This document shows positions 22,256 through 33,659 of a stretch of 34,100 nt of DNA, in pieces. The position numbers and the translations under genes were made by a program. The DNA is from an uncultured Prevotella sp. Its GTDB lineage: Bacteria; Bacteroidota; Bacteroidia; Bacteroidales; Bacteroidaceae. Each line of letters starts with the position of its first letter. The stretch's first letter is position 1. Location: positions 1 to 34,100 of the forward strand of contig CALUGU010000025.1 of the NCBI GenBank assembly GCA_944320255.1, in the 5' to 3' direction. The notes beneath the pieces were generated by a model. The model was not told the DNA's origin and did no database searches. It saw nothing but the letters and a program-made list of their open reading frames with translations.

Positions 22256-23245
22256 ATGAACATTTGCATTTTCATCAACTCGGTGATACCCGTCACCAAA
22301 TACGGCGGCACGCAGCGCGTGATGTGGGACTTAGGCAAGGAACTGTCCCGCGCCCATATAGGGGGGGGTAAAAATAAAGTGTATTTCCTCGCCAAGAAAG
22401 GCTCCGTATGCGACTTCGCGACCGTAATACCATACGACCCGGCGCGCGGCATAGACGAACAAATACCCAAAGACGTTGACATCATACACTTCAACGGCGG
22501 GACGCTGGAGACAAAGCGGCCGTACATCGTGACTTACCACGGCAACCGCACGCCTGAAGTGGTTGACATGAACGCCGTGTTCGTGTCGGCCGACCACGCG
22601 CGGAGGCACGGCAGCCGGTCGTTCGTCTACAACGGTCTCGACTGGGACGCATACGGCCCCGTCAACCTCGACGCCGAGCGCACGCACTACCACTTCCTCG
22701 GCAACGCCGCCTGGCGGGTGAAGAACGTGAAGGGAGCCATCAACGTGGTGAAAGCACTGCCCCGCGAAAGGATAAAAGTGATGGGCGGCGTGAGGCTGAA
22801 CTTCAAGATGGGCTTCAGGTTCACGCTGACGCCGAAAGCAAGGTTCATGGGCATGGTGGGCGGAACGGAGAAGACCGACTGCCTGCAACACTCCAAGGGG
22901 CTGGTGTTCCCCGTGATGTGGGACGAGCCTTTCGGCCTCGCCATAACCGAAAGCCTCTATTTCGGCGCGCCCGTGTTCGGCACTCCGTATGGTTCTCTGC
23001 CCGAACTCGTAACGCCCGACGTAGGTTTCCTCACCAACCGTCAGGACGAGATGACGGCCCACCTGAAAAGCGGCGCAGCGTATTCGCCAAAGACCTGCCA
23101 CGAATACGCCCGCGACAAGTTCAACTCACGCCTGATGGCCGAAGCCTATATGGCAAAATACGAAGCCGTGCTCAACGGCCAACAGCTGAACGACACACGC
23201 CCGCTAAGCTCTGACAAATACACGATAAGAGAGTGGATAAAATAG
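22256..23245 (+). CDS. GT4-family glycosyltransferase with an internal G8 tract
   Basis: A 329-residue cytosolic GT-B glycosyltransferase. The N-terminal domain starts MNICIFINSVIPVTKYGGTQ and continues RVMWDLGKEL, typical acceptor-side motifs. The C-terminal nucleotide-sugar site is EPFGLAITE (residues 224-232), the E-x7-E motif of the GT4 family. It probably adds a sugar to a polysaccharide, lipid or glycan; donor and acceptor are unknown and no other glycan gene is adjacent. I chose the ATG at 22256 because the promoter starts transcription downstream of the alternative ATG at 22232. At residues 36-38 eight consecutive G bases encode Gly-Gly-Gly in place of what is usually GHKVYF-like sequence. 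Slippage there would truncate the protein. Confidence 0.85.
   Translation: MNICIFINSVIPVTKYGGTQRVMWDLGKELSRAHIGGGKNKVYFLAKKGSVCDFATVIPYDPARGIDEQIPKDVDIIHFNGGTLETKRPYIVTYHGNRTPEVVDMNAVFVSADHARRHGSRSFVYNGLDWDAYGPVNLDAERTHYHFLGNAAWRVKNVKGAINVVKALPRERIKVMGGVRLNFKMGFRFTLTPKARFMGMVGGTEKTDCLQHSKGLVFPVMWDEPFGLAITESLYFGAPVFGTPYGSLPELVTPDVGFLTNRQDEMTAHLKSGAAYSPKTCHEYARDKFNSRLMAEAYMAKYEAVLNGQQLNDTRPLSSDKYTIREWIK
22361..22368 (+). repeat. G8 homopolymer in the glycosyltransferase gene
   Basis: Eight consecutive G in the first 120 bases of the gene, a classic position for slipped-strand phase variation. At the present length the frame is open. Confidence 0.7.
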
Positions 23246-23550
23246 CGTCCACGCTGCGGACGCAATTAAACTGGTCACAAACAAAATACTGATAAGCATT
23301 GACACCCCCGATAAGCGTATTATTACGAATTGGTATCCGCCAATAATGCCTGAACCGGGCGTGAGCTGGAGCGACAAATCCATTACGCGAGTTCAGGGTA
23401 AGGGATAAGTAACGCAACAGTTATACGTCTCCACAAACGATAAAGCATTTTTCATAGGACTTCATTTGTGGATACTTGGGATTTTTACGTTCTCCACACA
23501 AGGAAACTGCCAATTTAACGGCAAATAATTTTATACCGAACTGCGTAATC
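23246..23550. other. Gene-free stretch between the glycosyltransferase and rpoC
   Basis: No convincing gene on either strand. A short hairpin (GCGTCC at 23246-23251 with GGACGC at 23259-23264) immediately follows the glycosyltransferase stop but has no U tract. The minus-strand frame around 23330-23400 reads NGFVAPAHARFRHYWRIPIR. I associate this phrase with small spurious frames found repeatedly in Bacteroidales, so the stretch may be another dispersed repeat (from memory). Confidence 0.35.
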
Positions 23551-23586
23551 AAAAAAGGCGGCGTGGATGTTGCTCTCCACGCCACC
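23551..23586 (-). terminator. Rho-independent terminator of rpoC
   Basis: A stem of 11 base pairs with one mismatch (GGCGGCGTGGA at 23557-23567 with TCCACGCCACC at 23576-23586) is followed on the minus strand by TTTTTT. It lies 27 bases after the rpoC stop. It ends the rplK-rpoC unit before the accessory region. Confidence 0.9.
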
Positions 23587-23612
23587 TTTGCATTTAATGG
23601 CTTAAAAATTTA

Positions 23613-26600
23613 TTATTCAGCCTCAACGGCTTCTTTCTCGCTGTAATCTATCACGTTCTTACGGTTGGCCTGCATACGGTCGTAGTCCTCACGTGAGCCG
23701 ACGACAATCTTGTCGAACTCGCGGAGACCCGTACCGGCGGGGATGAGGTGGCCGCAGATGACGTTCTCCTTCATTCCCTCAAGATAGTCAACCTTGCCGC
23801 GGATGGCTGCCTCGTTGAGCACCTTGGTGGTCTCCTGGAACGAAGCGGCTGACATAAAGCTCTTGGTCTGGAGGGCGGCGCGGGTGATACCCTGGAGTAT
23901 CTGGGTTGAAGTGGCGGGCACGGCGTCGCGCACCTGCACCGTCTTCAAGTCGCGGCGCTTCAGCATGGAGTTCTCGTCGCGCAGCTTGCGGGCTGTTACT
24001 ATCTGGCCCTTCTGCAAGGTCTCGCTGTCGCCGGCGTCGGTGACTACCTTCTTACCCCAGATGCGGTCGTTCTCCTCGGCGAAGTCGAGCTTATCGACGA
24101 TTTCCTGCTCAAGGAAGGTGGTGTCGCCCGGATCGTTGATTTGCACCTTGCGCATCATCTGGCGCACGATAATCTCGAAGTGCTTGTCGTTGATCTTAAC
24201 GCCTTGCAGACGGTAAACGTCTTGTACCTCGTTGACGATGTACTCCTGAACGGCGGTAGGGCCTTTGATGGCGAGGATGTCGTTCGGTGTGATTACGCCG
24301 TCAGAGAGCGGCGTGCCGGCACGCACGGCGTCGTGCTCCTGCACGAGGATTTGCTTAGACAGCGAAACGAGATACTTACGCTGTTCGCCGGTCTTCGAGG
24401 TGACGATGATTTCACGATTACCACGCTTAACCTTGCCCATTGTAACCTCGCCGTCGATTTCGCTGACAACGGCGGGATTTGACGGGTTGCGCGCCTCGAA
24501 CAACTCGGTGACACGGGGAAGACCTCCGGTGATGTCGCCCGCCTTGCCGACGGTACGCGGTATCTTGACGAGCGTGGCACCAGTCTTGACGGTCTGGCCG
24601 TCCTCAACGACTACGTGGCCGCCCACTGGGAAGTTATACGTACCGATGACGTCGCCGTTCTCGTCGAGGATGTCGCAGGTAGGCACTTTGCTCTTGTCTT
24701 TCGACTCGGTGATAATCTTCTCGGTAAGACCCGTGGTGTCGTCGGTCTCGGAGTGGAAGGTCACGCCGTCGATAACATCGCGGAATTTCAACTTACCGGC
24801 GTATTCAGTTACGATAACGGCGTTGAACGGGTCCCAACGGGCGATGATGTCGCCCTTCTTGACAACCGAACCGCCCTTGAAGTAGAGCGAACTACCGTAA
24901 GGCACGTTGAGCGTAGAGAGCACAATGTTTGTGTTCGGGTCAACGAAACGGATTTCAGCCAGACGGCTGACAACCATCTCGCAAACTACGGGGCCGTTGT
25001 CGCTTTCTTCCTCGAACGGCACAGTACGAAGCTCGTCGAACTCTATGCGGCTGTCGTTCTTTGCCACGATTGAAGCGTTGGCGGCGGCGTTGGCAGCCAC
25101 ACCACCGGCGTGGAAAGTACGGAGCGTAAGCTGCGTACCCGGCTCACCGATGGCCTGCGCCGCGATAACACCTACGGCCTCGCCCTTCTGCACCATACGG
25201 CTGGTCGCGAGGTTGCGTCCGTAACACTTCATGCAGACGCCCTTCTTGCTTTCGCAGGTAAGCACCGAACGTATCTCGACGCTCTCGATGGGGCTGTCCT
25301 CGATGATTTGGGCTATAGGCTCTGTTATCTCCTCGCCGGCAGCAACGATAAGTTCGCCTGTAGTAGGATGGATTATGTCGTGAACCGACACACGGCCGAG
25401 GATACGCTCATAGAGCGAAGATATTATCTCGTCGCCGTTCTTCAACGCCGTGCAGACAAGGCCGCGCAGCGTGCCGCAATCCTCCTCGGTGATGATGACG
25501 TCATGCGACACATCGACAAGACGACGGGTCAAGTAACCGGCGTCGGCCGTCTTCATAGCGGTGTCGGCAAGACCCTTACGGGCACCGTGCGTTGAGATGA
25601 AGTACTCAAGCACGCTCATTCCTTCCTTGAAGTTAGAAAGAATAGGGTTCTCAATGATTTGCGCGCCCTCGGCTCCCGCCTTCTGCGGCTTGGCCATAAG
25701 TCCACGCATACCGGCAAGCTGGCGGATCTGGTCCTTAGAACCACGGGCTCCGGAGTCGAGCATCATGTAAACGGCGTTGAAGCCCTGGTCGGCCTCGGTC
25801 ATCTCTTTCATAAGGACGTCGCCAAGTTCGTTGTTGACGTGAGTCCAAGCGTCGATAACCTGGTTGTAACGCTCGTTGTCGGTGATGAAGCCCATATTGT
25901 AGTTGTCGGTGATCTGACGGACTTCCTCGTTACCTTTCTCCACAAGCTCGGCCTTTTCCTTCGGAATGATGATGTCGTCGAGGTTGAACGAAAGTCCGGC
26001 AAGGTAAGCCATACGGTAACCGAGGTTCTTGATGCCGTCAAGGAACTCACAAGCACGGGCGAAGCCCACTGCCTTGATTACCTCAGCGATGATGTCGCGC
26101 AAGCTCTTCTTTGAGATAATCTTGTTGACAAAACCTATTTCCTCTGGGATTATTCCGTTCACGATAACACGGCCGACCGAAGTCTCAACCATGTGAGTAT
26201 AGTAATTACCTGAAGCGTCAACATCCTTTACAACGACCTTGACTTGGGCGTGGAGGTCGCACTTGCCTTCGTTATAAGCAATGATGGCTTCCTCCGGGCC
26301 GTAGAACGTAAGTCCTTCGCCCTTGGCTCCCGGACGCATCTTGGTAATATAATAAAGTCCGAGCACCATATCCTGCGACGGCACCGTGATAGGCGCGCCG
26401 TTGGCAGGATTAAGGATGTTATGGCTCTGGAGCATCAATATCTGCGCCTCAAGAACGGCCTCGTTGCTCAACGGAAGGTGGACAGCCATCTGGTCGCCGT
26501 CGAAGTCAGCGTTGAACGCCGTACAAGCCAACGGGTGAAGCTGGATGGCCTTGCCCTCGATAAGTTTCGGCTGGAACGCCTGGATACCAAGACGGTGAAG

Positions 26601-27947
26601 CGTCGGGGCGCGGTTGAGCAACACAGGGTGTCCCTTCATAACGTTCTCAAGGATGTCCCAAATCACCGGTTCGCGGCGGTCTACAATCTTCTTGGCGCTC
26701 TTTACGGTCTTGACAATGCCGCGCTCGATGAGCTTACGGATGATGAACGGCTTGTAAAGCTCGGCTGCCATCAACTTCGGCAAACCGCACTCGCCCATCT
26801 TCAGCTCTGGGCCTACAACGATGACGGAACGCGCTGAATAGTCGACACGCTTACCGAGAAGGTTCTGGCGGAAACGTCCCTGCTTACCTTTCAGAGAATC
26901 AGAAAGCGACTTCAACGGTCGGTTAGACTCACTCTTTACCGCGCTGCTCTTGCGGGAGTTGTCAAACAGGCTGTCCACAGCCTCCTGCAACATACGCTTC
27001 TCGTTGCGCAGGATGACTTCGGGAGCCTTTATTTCCATAAGCCTCTTGAGGCGGTTGTTACGTATTATGACACGACGGTAAAGGTCGTTGAGGTCTGACG
27101 TGGCGAAGCGGCCGCCGTCCAGCGGAACAAGCGGACGAAGCTCCGGAGGAGTGACAGGGATGATTTTCATTATCATCCACTCCGGCTTGTTGATGTTACG
27201 GCTTGCGCGGAACGCCTCGACAACCTGCAGGCGCTTCAACGCCTCTGTCTTACGCTGCTGTGAAGAATCACTGTTGGCGCGGTCGCGGAGTTCGTATGAA
27301 AGTGCGTCAAGGTCAAGACCTACAAGCAAGTCATAAACAGCCTCGGCACCCATCTTGGCGATGAACTTATTGGGGTCGCTGTCGTCAAGATACTCGTTGC
27401 CGTCGGGAAGGTTGTCCATAATGTCGATGTACTCGTCTTCGGTAAGCAAGTCCATCTTGTGCGAACCGTTCACCTCCACGCCTTCGGCGTCTTTCTTGCC
27501 CTCCATCACGCCGGGCTGTATTACAATATATTTCTCGTAATAAATCACGGCGTCAAGCTTCTTGGTCGGGAGACCGAGAAGATAGCCTATCTTGTTAGGC
27601 AGCGAACGGAAGTACCAGATATGGGCTACCGGCACAACCAGCTCTATGTGTCCCGTGCGCTCACGGCGCACTTTCTTCTCTGTAACCTCAACACCACAAC
27701 GGTCGCAGACTATACCTTTATATCTAATGCGCTTGTACTTACCGCAGGCGCACTCGTAGTCTTTCGTAGGGCCGAATATACGCTCGCAGAAAAGGCCGTC
27801 GCGCTCAGGCTTGTAAGTACGGTAATTTATGGTTTCAGGCTTTGTTACCTCACCGTATGAACTTTCGTGGATCTCATCAGGCGACGCAAGGCTGATGGTA
27901 ATCTTCGTAAAATTACTCTTTATCTTTGTATCTTTCTTGAAAGCCAT
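23613..27947 (-). CDS. rpoC: DNA-directed RNA polymerase subunit beta'
   Basis: The 1,444-residue beta' subunit, the usual length in Bacteroidetes. It forms the active site and DNA clamp of RNA polymerase with RpoB. The N-terminal zinc ribbon has Cys 66, 68, 81 and 84 ([20 protein letters not shown]). The catalytic Mg-binding loop NADFDGDQM is at 479-487. The second zinc site ([11 protein letters not shown] with an upstream CGTLRGLVC) and the bridge-helix/trigger-loop region are present. The gene follows rpoB after 41 bases. It ends at its own terminator, and the DUF3467-type/rpsL genes that usually come next are absent here. Confidence 0.98.
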   Translation of the reverse strand: MAFKKDTKIKSNFTKITISLASPDEIHESSYGEVTKPETINYRTYKPERDGLFCERIFGPTKDYECACGKYKRIRYKGIVCDRCGVEVTEKKVRRERTGHIELVVPVAHIWYFRSLPNKIGYLLGLPTKKLDAVIYYEKYIVIQPGVMEGKKDAEGVEVNGSHKMDLLTEDEYIDIMDNLPDGNEYLDDSDPNKFIAKMGAEAVYDLLVGLDLDALSYELRDRANSDSSQQRKTEALKRLQVVEAFRASRNINKPEWMIMKIIPVTPPELRPLVPLDGGRFATSDLNDLYRRVIIRNNRLKRLMEIKAPEVILRNEKRMLQEAVDSLFDNSRKSSAVKSESNRPLKSLSDSLKGKQGRFRQNLLGKRVDYSARSVIVVGPELKMGECGLPKLMAAELYKPFIIRKLIERGIVKTVKSAKKIVDRREPVIWDILENVMKGHPVLLNRAPTLHRLGIQAFQPKLIEGKAIQLHPLACTAFNADFDGDQMAVHLPLSNEAVLEAQILMLQSHNILNPANGAPITVPSQDMVLGLYYITKMRPGAKGEGLTFYGPEEAIIAYNEGKCDLHAQVKVVVKDVDASGNYYTHMVETSVGRVIVNGIIPEEIGFVNKIISKKSLRDIIAEVIKAVGFARACEFLDGIKNLGYRMAYLAGLSFNLDDIIIPKEKAELVEKGNEEVRQITDNYNMGFITDNERYNQVIDAWTHVNNELGDVLMKEMTEADQGFNAVYMMLDSGARGSKDQIRQLAGMRGLMAKPQKAGAEGAQIIENPILSNFKEGMSVLEYFISTHGARKGLADTAMKTADAGYLTRRLVDVSHDVIITEEDCGTLRGLVCTALKNGDEIISSLYERILGRVSVHDIIHPTTGELIVAAGEEITEPIAQIIEDSPIESVEIRSVLTCESKKGVCMKCYGRNLATSRMVQKGEAVGVIAAQAIGEPGTQLTLRTFHAGGVAANAAANASIVAKNDSRIEFDELRTVPFEEESDNGPVVCEMVVSRLAEIRFVDPNTNIVLSTLNVPYGSSLYFKGGSVVKKGDIIARWDPFNAVIVTEYAGKLKFRDVIDGVTFHSETDDTTGLTEKIITESKDKSKVPTCDILDENGDVIGTYNFPVGGHVVVEDGQTVKTGATLVKIPRTVGKAGDITGGLPRVTELFEARNPSNPAVVSEIDGEVTMGKVKRGNREIIVTSKTGEQRKYLVSLSKQILVQEHDAVRAGTPLSDGVITPNDILAIKGPTAVQEYIVNEVQDVYRLQGVKINDKHFEIIVRQMMRKVQINDPGDTTFLEQEIVDKLDFAEENDRIWGKKVVTDAGDSETLQKGQIVTARKLRDENSMLKRRDLKTVQVRDAVPATSTQILQGITRAALQTKSFMSAASFQETTKVLNEAAIRGKVDYLEGMKENVICGHLIPAGTGLREFDKIVVGSREDYDRMQANRKNVIDYSEKEAVEAE

Positions 27948-27988
27948 ATTTCTTATTTATATAATGTTATGTAAAGAGTTCCTGTCTG

Positions 27989-30900
27989 TTAGTCGAGAGT
28001 TATGCTCAAGCCGAGGCCGCGAAGCTCGTGCAGCAAGACGTTAAGCGACTCCGGAATACCCGGCATAGGCATAGGCTCGCCCTTGACTATCGCCTCGTAA
28101 GCCTTTGAACGGCCTACCACGTCGTCTGACTTGATTGTAAGAATCTCTTGAAGCACATGGCTTGCGCCAAACGCCTCCAACGCCCAGACCTCCATCTCTC
28201 CAAAACGCTGGCCGCCAAACTGGGCCTTACCGCCAAGGGGCTGCTGGGTGATGAGCGAGTACGGGCCGATGCTGCGGGCGTGCATCTTGTCTTCAACCAT
28301 ATGGCCGAGCTTGAGGAAGTAAGTTATTCCGACCGTTGCCGGCTGGTCGAACTGCTCACCGGTCTCACCATCATAAAGGTGGGTTGAGCACAAGCGCGGC
28401 AGGCCTGCCTTGTCAGTCCATTCCTGAAGGTCGTCGAGCTTGGCTCCGTCGAAGATCGGCGTAGCGAACTTGACACCGAGACGCTTACCTGCGGCACCAA
28501 GGATGGCCTCGAATATCTGGCCGAGGTTCATACGCGAAGGCACACCCAGCGGGTTGAGCACCAAATCAACAGGACGTCCGTCTTCAAGGAACGGCATATC
28601 CTCCTGGCGTACAATCTTCGACACGATACCCTTGTTTCCGTGACGACCGGCCAATTTGTCACCGACGCCAATCTTACGTTTCTTGGCGACATAAACCTTG
28701 GCCATCTGGAGTATGCCTGAAGGCAGCTCATCGCCGATGGTTATGGCGAACTTGCGGCGCTTCATCTCCGCGTCAAGGAGCTTGTACTTCTTTATGAAGT
28801 TCATTATGAGCTTTTGGATAAGCTCGTTGGTGTGCTCGTCCTCGGTCCAGTTGTTCGACTGGATGCCGTCATACTCAAGGTTCTTCAGCTGGGCTACAGT
28901 GAACTTGCTTCCCTTGGTTATGATCTCCGCGCCTGTATAGTCCTTTATTCCCATTGAAGTCTTATCCTCGGTAAGAGTCAGGAGCTTGTCAACGAGAATG
29001 TCTTTCAAGTCGTCTATCTTGGCAGCGTATTCCTCGTCTATCTTGGCAAGGACGACCTTGTCTTGCTGCTTTGAAGCACGGGTCTTTACGGCACGCGAGA
29101 ACAGTTTTTTGTCTATTACGACACCGGTAAGCGAAGGATTAGCTTTCAAAGAAGAATCCTTAACATCACCGGCCTTATCGCCGAATATGGCACGGAGTAA
29201 TTTCTCCTCTGGCGACGGGTCGCTCTCACCCTTCGGCGAAATCTTACCGATAAGGATGTCACCCGGCTCAACGCGGGCGCCGACACGGATGATACCATTG
29301 TCATCAAGGTCTTTCGTTGCTTCCTCGCTTACGTTGGGAATGTCGCTCGTAAACTCTTCCATTCCGCGCTTTGTCTCACGCACATCAAGAGAATACTCAT
29401 CAACGTGAACCGAAGTAAGGATGTCTTCACGCACAACACGCTCGTTAAGCACGATGGCGTCCTCGTAGTTGTAGCCTTTCCAAGGCATATATGCCACAAG
29501 GAGGTTGCGTCCGAGAGCAAGTTCACCGTTCTCCGTCGCGTAGCCTTCAGTAAGGATGTCGCCTTTCTTCACCCTCTGTCCCTTGTCGCAGATAGGACGG
29601 AGGTCTATCGTCATATTCTGGTTGGTACGGCGGAATTTCGGGATCCTGTATTCCTTGAGCGCAGGCTCGAAACTTACAAACTCCTCCTCCTCCGTGCGGT
29701 CGTAAAGTATTCGTATTGTCGTTGCGTCAACATATTCAATGACACCGTCACCCTCGGCGGTAATCATCGTGCGCGAGTCTACGCAAACTTGGCGTTCTAT
29801 GCCGGTTCCTACAATAGGAGCCTCATTGTGGAGCAGCGGTACGGCCTGGCGCATCATGTTGCTACCCATCAATGCGCGGTGGGCGTCGTCATGCTCCAAG
29901 AACGGGATAAGGCCTGCAGCTATTGAGGCTATCTGCTGCGGAGAAACGTCCATAAGGTCAACCTCCGACGGCGGAACAACGGGGAAGTCGGCGTCCTGGC
30001 GGCACTTCACAACATCACGGATGAACGTGCCGTCGTCATTCAGCGGAGCGTTACCCTGGCCAATGATATGGTCTTCCTCCTCCTCGGCGGTCAAATACAC
30101 GATGTTTTCATTGTTCAAGTCTACCACACCGTCTTTAACCCTGCGGTAAGGCGTTTCGATAAAGCCGAGATCATTAATCTTGGCATAAACGCAAAGCGAA
30201 GATATAAGACCGATGTTAGGGCCTTCAGGGCTTTCAATCGGGCAAAGGCGTCCATAGTGCGTATAGTGAACGTCACGAACCTCGAAACCGGCACGCTCAC
30301 GAGACAAACCGCCGGGGCCGAGGGCTGACAGACGACGCTTGTGAGTAACCTCGGCAAGCGGGTTGGTCTGGTCCATAAACTGCGACAGCGGGTTCGTTCC
30401 GAAGAACGAGTTGATCACACTTGAAATAGTCTTGGCGTTGATAAGGTCGGTCGGTGTGAACACCTCGTTGTCACGCACATTCATACGCTCACGTATCGTG
30501 CGGCTCATACGTGCCAAACCTATCGAGAACTGGTTGCTCAACTGTTCGCCGACGGTGCGCACGCGACGGTTGCTCAAGTGGTCGATGTCATCCACGGTGG
30601 CGTTAGAATTCACCAGCTGGATGAGGTATTTTATAATTTCAATTATGTCTTCCTTGGTCAGGATGCGGACATCCATGTCCGTATCCAATCCAAGTTTCTT
30701 GTTGATACGGTAACGGCCTACAGTGCCCAGGTCGTATCTCTTGTCCGAGAAGAACAGGTTTTGAATTACCTCGCGTGCGCTTGCGTCGTCGGCAGGGTCG
30801 GCGTTGCGCAGCTGGCGGTATATATAAAGTACGGCTTCCTTTTCAGAGTTGCTGGGGTCTTTCTGCAAAGTATTGAATATGATTGAATACTTGCTTGCCG

Positions 30901-31801
30901 ACTCAGCGTCCTTGTGAACCAAAATAGTTGAAGTGCCGCTGTCGATTATGTCGTCGATGTTGTCTTTGGTTATTTCAGTCTCACGCTCCATTATGACCTC
31001 ATTACGCTCGATTGAAACAACTTCGCCCGTATCCTCATCGACAAAATCCTCGTTCCAGCTCTTAAGCACCCTCGCTGCAAGCCTGCGGCCAAGGATGGCC
31101 TTCATATTCTTCTTGTTAACCTTTACTTCTTCCGCCAAGTCGAAAATCTGAAGGATGTCCTTGTCTGTCTCAAAGCCAATGGCCCTGAGCAGAGTCGTTA
31201 CCGGCAACTTCTTCTTACGGTCGATATAGGCATACATCACATTGTTGATGTCAGTGGCAAACTCTATCCACGAGCCTTTGAACGGAATGATGCGGGCAGA
31301 ATACAGCACTGTTCCGTTGGCGTGCACTCCCTGGCCGAAGAATACGCCAGGTGACCTGTGCAACTGTGAAACAACGACACGCTCGGCACCATTGATTATG
31401 AACGTACCGTTGGCTGTCATATACGGAATTGTGCCAAGAAAAACGTCCTGGATGAACGTGCCGAAATCTTCATGGTCGGGGTCTGTACAGTAAAGTTTCA
31501 TCTTCGCCTTGAGGGGTACGCTGTACGTCAATCCGCGTTCCAGACATTCGTCGATAGTGTAACGAGGCGGGTCGATGTAGTAATCCAAGAACTCAAGAAC
31601 GAAATTATTCCTCGTGTCGGTTATAGGGAAATTCTCTGCGAATACCTTATATAAACCGTCATTCTTGCGTTCTTCAGGCGGAGTGTCCAACTGCAAGAAG
31701 TCCCTGAAAGACTTTAACTGCACGTCAAGGAAATCCGGATACGGCATTGGATTCTTAACGCTGGCAAAGTTTACTCTGTTATCAACAATTTTTGAAGCCA
31801 T
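27989..31801 (-). CDS. rpoB: DNA-directed RNA polymerase subunit beta
   Basis: The 1,270-residue beta subunit, which with RpoC forms the catalytic core. It is intact from [15 protein letters not shown] to LSITLD. The rifampicin-binding cluster reads [20 protein letters not shown] then ALGPGGL: the Asp, His and Ser positions most often changed in resistant strains are wild type, so a susceptible enzyme is expected at these sites. A 180-base gap after rplL holds an attenuator-like hairpin that may set rpoBC expression below that of the ribosomal proteins. Confidence 0.98.
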   Translation of the reverse strand: MASKIVDNRVNFASVKNPMPYPDFLDVQLKSFRDFLQLDTPPEERKNDGLYKVFAENFPITDTRNNFVLEFLDYYIDPPRYTIDECLERGLTYSVPLKAKMKLYCTDPDHEDFGTFIQDVFLGTIPYMTANGTFIINGAERVVVSQLHRSPGVFFGQGVHANGTVLYSARIIPFKGSWIEFATDINNVMYAYIDRKKKLPVTTLLRAIGFETDKDILQIFDLAEEVKVNKKNMKAILGRRLAARVLKSWNEDFVDEDTGEVVSIERNEVIMERETEITKDNIDDIIDSGTSTILVHKDAESASKYSIIFNTLQKDPSNSEKEAVLYIYRQLRNADPADDASAREVIQNLFFSDKRYDLGTVGRYRINKKLGLDTDMDVRILTKEDIIEIIKYLIQLVNSNATVDDIDHLSNRRVRTVGEQLSNQFSIGLARMSRTIRERMNVRDNEVFTPTDLINAKTISSVINSFFGTNPLSQFMDQTNPLAEVTHKRRLSALGPGGLSRERAGFEVRDVHYTHYGRLCPIESPEGPNIGLISSLCVYAKINDLGFIETPYRRVKDGVVDLNNENIVYLTAEEEEDHIIGQGNAPLNDDGTFIRDVVKCRQDADFPVVPPSEVDLMDVSPQQIASIAAGLIPFLEHDDAHRALMGSNMMRQAVPLLHNEAPIVGTGIERQVCVDSRTMITAEGDGVIEYVDATTIRILYDRTEEEEFVSFEPALKEYRIPKFRRTNQNMTIDLRPICDKGQRVKKGDILTEGYATENGELALGRNLLVAYMPWKGYNYEDAIVLNERVVREDILTSVHVDEYSLDVRETKRGMEEFTSDIPNVSEEATKDLDDNGIIRVGARVEPGDILIGKISPKGESDPSPEEKLLRAIFGDKAGDVKDSSLKANPSLTGVVIDKKLFSRAVKTRASKQQDKVVLAKIDEEYAAKIDDLKDILVDKLLTLTEDKTSMGIKDYTGAEIITKGSKFTVAQLKNLEYDGIQSNNWTEDEHTNELIQKLIMNFIKKYKLLDAEMKRRKFAITIGDELPSGILQMAKVYVAKKRKIGVGDKLAGRHGNKGIVSKIVRQEDMPFLEDGRPVDLVLNPLGVPSRMNLGQIFEAILGAAGKRLGVKFATPIFDGAKLDDLQEWTDKAGLPRLCSTHLYDGETGEQFDQPATVGITYFLKLGHMVEDKMHARSIGPYSLITQQPLGGKAQFGGQRFGEMEVWALEAFGASHVLQEILTIKSDDVVGRSKAYEAIVKGEPMPMPGIPESLNVLLHELRGLGLSITLD

Positions 31802-31922
31802 TACAGATTAATGTTACCGTTATAAATGCCACCCTGGGAAAACGGGGGCTGACTGAAGTATGGGAACTACGTCAGGCCTGTACAATGACACAGCGGGTGG
31901 AGGGCTGCACCACAAAAGACAC

Positions 31923-31960
31923 AAAAAGGTTAAGACTCTCCTACTGGGAGAATCTTAACC
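31923..31960 (-). terminator. Attenuator-like hairpin between rplL and rpoB
   Basis: A long stem (GGTTAAGACTCTCC at 31928-31941 with GGAGAATCTTAACC at 31947-31960, one mismatch, 5-base loop) is followed on the minus strand by TTTTTGTGTCTTTTG. It starts 21 bases after the rplL stop. As rpoBC have no clear promoter in this gap, it probably allows partial read-through, like the known rplL-rpoB attenuator of E. coli. Confidence 0.8.
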
Positions 31961-31981
31961 CTAATATTCATAAAGACTTAA

Positions 31982-32362
31982 TTATTTCAGCTCAACCTTA
32001 GCGCCGGCTTCTTCGATAGCCTTCTTCAGGTTCTCAGCCTCGTCCTTTGACAGACCTTCCTTCAATGTAGAAGGAGCACCGTCTACGAGATCCTTAGCTT
32101 CCTTCAAGCCAAGACCGCAAGCCTCTTTAACAGCCTTTACTACCTGCAGTTTAGCACCGCCAACCTCAGCGAGAACAACATCGAAAGATGTCTTCTCCTC
32201 AGCCTCAGCAGCCGCACCACCGGCAGCAGGACCAGCAGCAACAGCAACAGCTGCAGCAGCAGGCTCAATTCCATACTCGTCCTTCAGGACTGTTGCCAAC
32301 TCGTTAACTTCCTTAACTGTCAAATTTACCAATTCTTCAGCGATAGCTTTAATATCTGCCAT
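31982..32362 (-). CDS. rplL: 50S ribosomal protein L7/L12
   Basis: A 126-residue acidic stalk protein. The N-terminal dimerisation helix pair ([20 protein letters not shown]) is followed by an Ala/Gly-rich hinge (about 36-55). The conserved C-terminal domain ([20 protein letters not shown], then [20 protein letters not shown]) recruits elongation factors. Multiple dimers bind L10 on the ribosome. It follows rplJ by 50 bases in the standard order. Confidence 0.98.
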   Translation of the reverse strand: MADIKAIAEELVNLTVKEVNELATVLKDEYGIEPAAAAVAVAAGPAAGGAAAEAEEKTSFDVVLAEVGGAKLQVVKAVKEACGLGLKEAKDLVDGAPSTLKEGLSKDEAENLKKAIEEAGAKVELK

Positions 32363-32412
32363 TTTTATTCTAATTTTTAATGTTTTTTAATGTTAATGAT
32401 TGATGGTTTTTG

Positions 32413-32931
32413 TTATTCAGGACGCTCGCCCAAGGTCTTGAGCACACCGTGGATGGTGTTTGCGCCAGACTGAAGAGCAGAAACAACGTTCTTTGCGGGA
32501 GACTGGAGCAAAGCGACAACCTCTGCAATAAGTTCGTTCTTGCTCTTGAGAGCTGCAAGTTCTTCCAGTTTGTCAGCGCCTACATAGACACATTCCTCTG
32601 CGTAAGCACCCTTCAAAGCGGGAACTCCCTCTTTTGTGTAGTTTTTCAGCAACTTAGCCGGAACATTGGCCGTATTGCAGAAAAGCACAGCCGTACTGCC
32701 TTTGAGGCAACCATACAAAGGTTCATAATCAACGTCTGAAGCCTCGAAAGCCTTGTGTAGCAAAGTGTTCTTTACCACAACCATCTTGATGTCGCTCTTG
32801 AAGCAATCACGGCGGAGCTTGCTTGTAGCCCCCGAATTAAGCCCGGTCACGTCAACAAGGTAGAAGTGGGAATACTCCTTCAGCTTCTCTCCGAGTTCGA
32901 CAACTATAGTATCTTTAACTTCTTTCTTCAT
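32413..32931 (-). CDS. rplJ: 50S ribosomal protein L10
   Basis: The 172-residue stalk base protein that anchors L7/L12 dimers to 23S rRNA. The start MKKEVKDTIVVELGEKLKEY and the following FYLVDVTGLNSGATSKLRRD are typical; the C-terminal helix (AKNVVSALQSGANTIHGVLK) binds L7/L12. It starts 18 bases after rplA, so there is no room for a separate long L10 leader directly before it. Confidence 0.97.
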   Translation of the reverse strand: MKKEVKDTIVVELGEKLKEYSHFYLVDVTGLNSGATSKLRRDCFKSDIKMVVVKNTLLHKAFEASDVDYEPLYGCLKGSTAVLFCNTANVPAKLLKNYTKEGVPALKGAYAEECVYVGADKLEELAALKSKNELIAEVVALLQSPAKNVVSALQSGANTIHGVLKTLGERPE

Positions 32932-32949
32932 CTTACAAAACTTTTAGAG

Positions 32950-33642
32950 TTATTCAACTGATTTAGGATCAATCTTGACACCCTTACTCATAGTGCTCGA
33001 CATAAAGATACTCTTGACGTATGTACCTTTGGCGGTAGAAGGTTTCAGCTTGATTACCGTAGAGATGAACTCCTTGGCGTTCTGGTAAATCTGCTCCGGG
33101 GTGAAAGACACCTTGCCGATTGAGGCATGGATGATACCAGTCTTGTCAACCTTGAAATCTATCTTACCCTGCTTCACCTCCTTAACAGCCTTAGCGACAT
33201 CCATAGTCACTGTGCCGCTCTTGGGGTTAGGCATCAAGCCACGCGGACCAAGGACACGGCCCAGAGGACCGATTTTTCCCATACATGACGGCATGGTGAT
33301 TATGACGTCAACGTCTGTCCAGCCGCCCTTTATCTTCTCGACATATTCGTCAAGACCAACATAGTCAGCACCTGCCTCCTTTGCAGCAGCTTCAGCATCA
33401 GGTGTACAAAGGCAGAGCACACGCGTAACCTTACCAGTTCCGTTAGGCAGTGAAACAACGCCACGAACCATCTGGTTAGCCTTACGCGGGTCAACGCCCA
33501 AACGTACATCGAGGTCTACAGAAGCATCGAACTTAGTCGTGGTGATTTCCTTGACAAGCTCAGAGGCTTCCTTCAAAGAGTATGCTTTCCCTGCTTCAAC
33601 CTTATCAGCTACTGATTTTTGATTTTTTGTCAGTTTACTCAT
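32950..33642 (-). CDS. rplA: 50S ribosomal protein L1
   Basis: The 230-residue protein of the mobile L1 stalk near the ribosomal E site; in many bacteria it also represses translation of its own mRNA. Family sequence includes [20 protein letters not shown] and the conserved [13 protein letters not shown]. It lies 17 bases downstream of rplK. Confidence 0.98.
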   Translation of the reverse strand: MSKLTKNQKSVADKVEAGKAYSLKEASELVKEITTTKFDASVDLDVRLGVDPRKANQMVRGVVSLPNGTGKVTRVLCLCTPDAEAAAKEAGADYVGLDEYVEKIKGGWTDVDVIITMPSCMGKIGPLGRVLGPRGLMPNPKSGTVTMDVAKAVKEVKQGKIDFKVDKTGIIHASIGKVSFTPEQIYQNAKEFISTVIKLKPSTAKGTYVKSIFMSSTMSKGVKIDPKSVE

Positions 33643-33659
33643 TTTCTTGAAGTTATAAA

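Noticed and set aside
23246-23550. A tRNA gene between the glycosyltransferase and rpoC
   Set aside because: No cloverleaf pairing and no T-loop consensus could be found on either strand.
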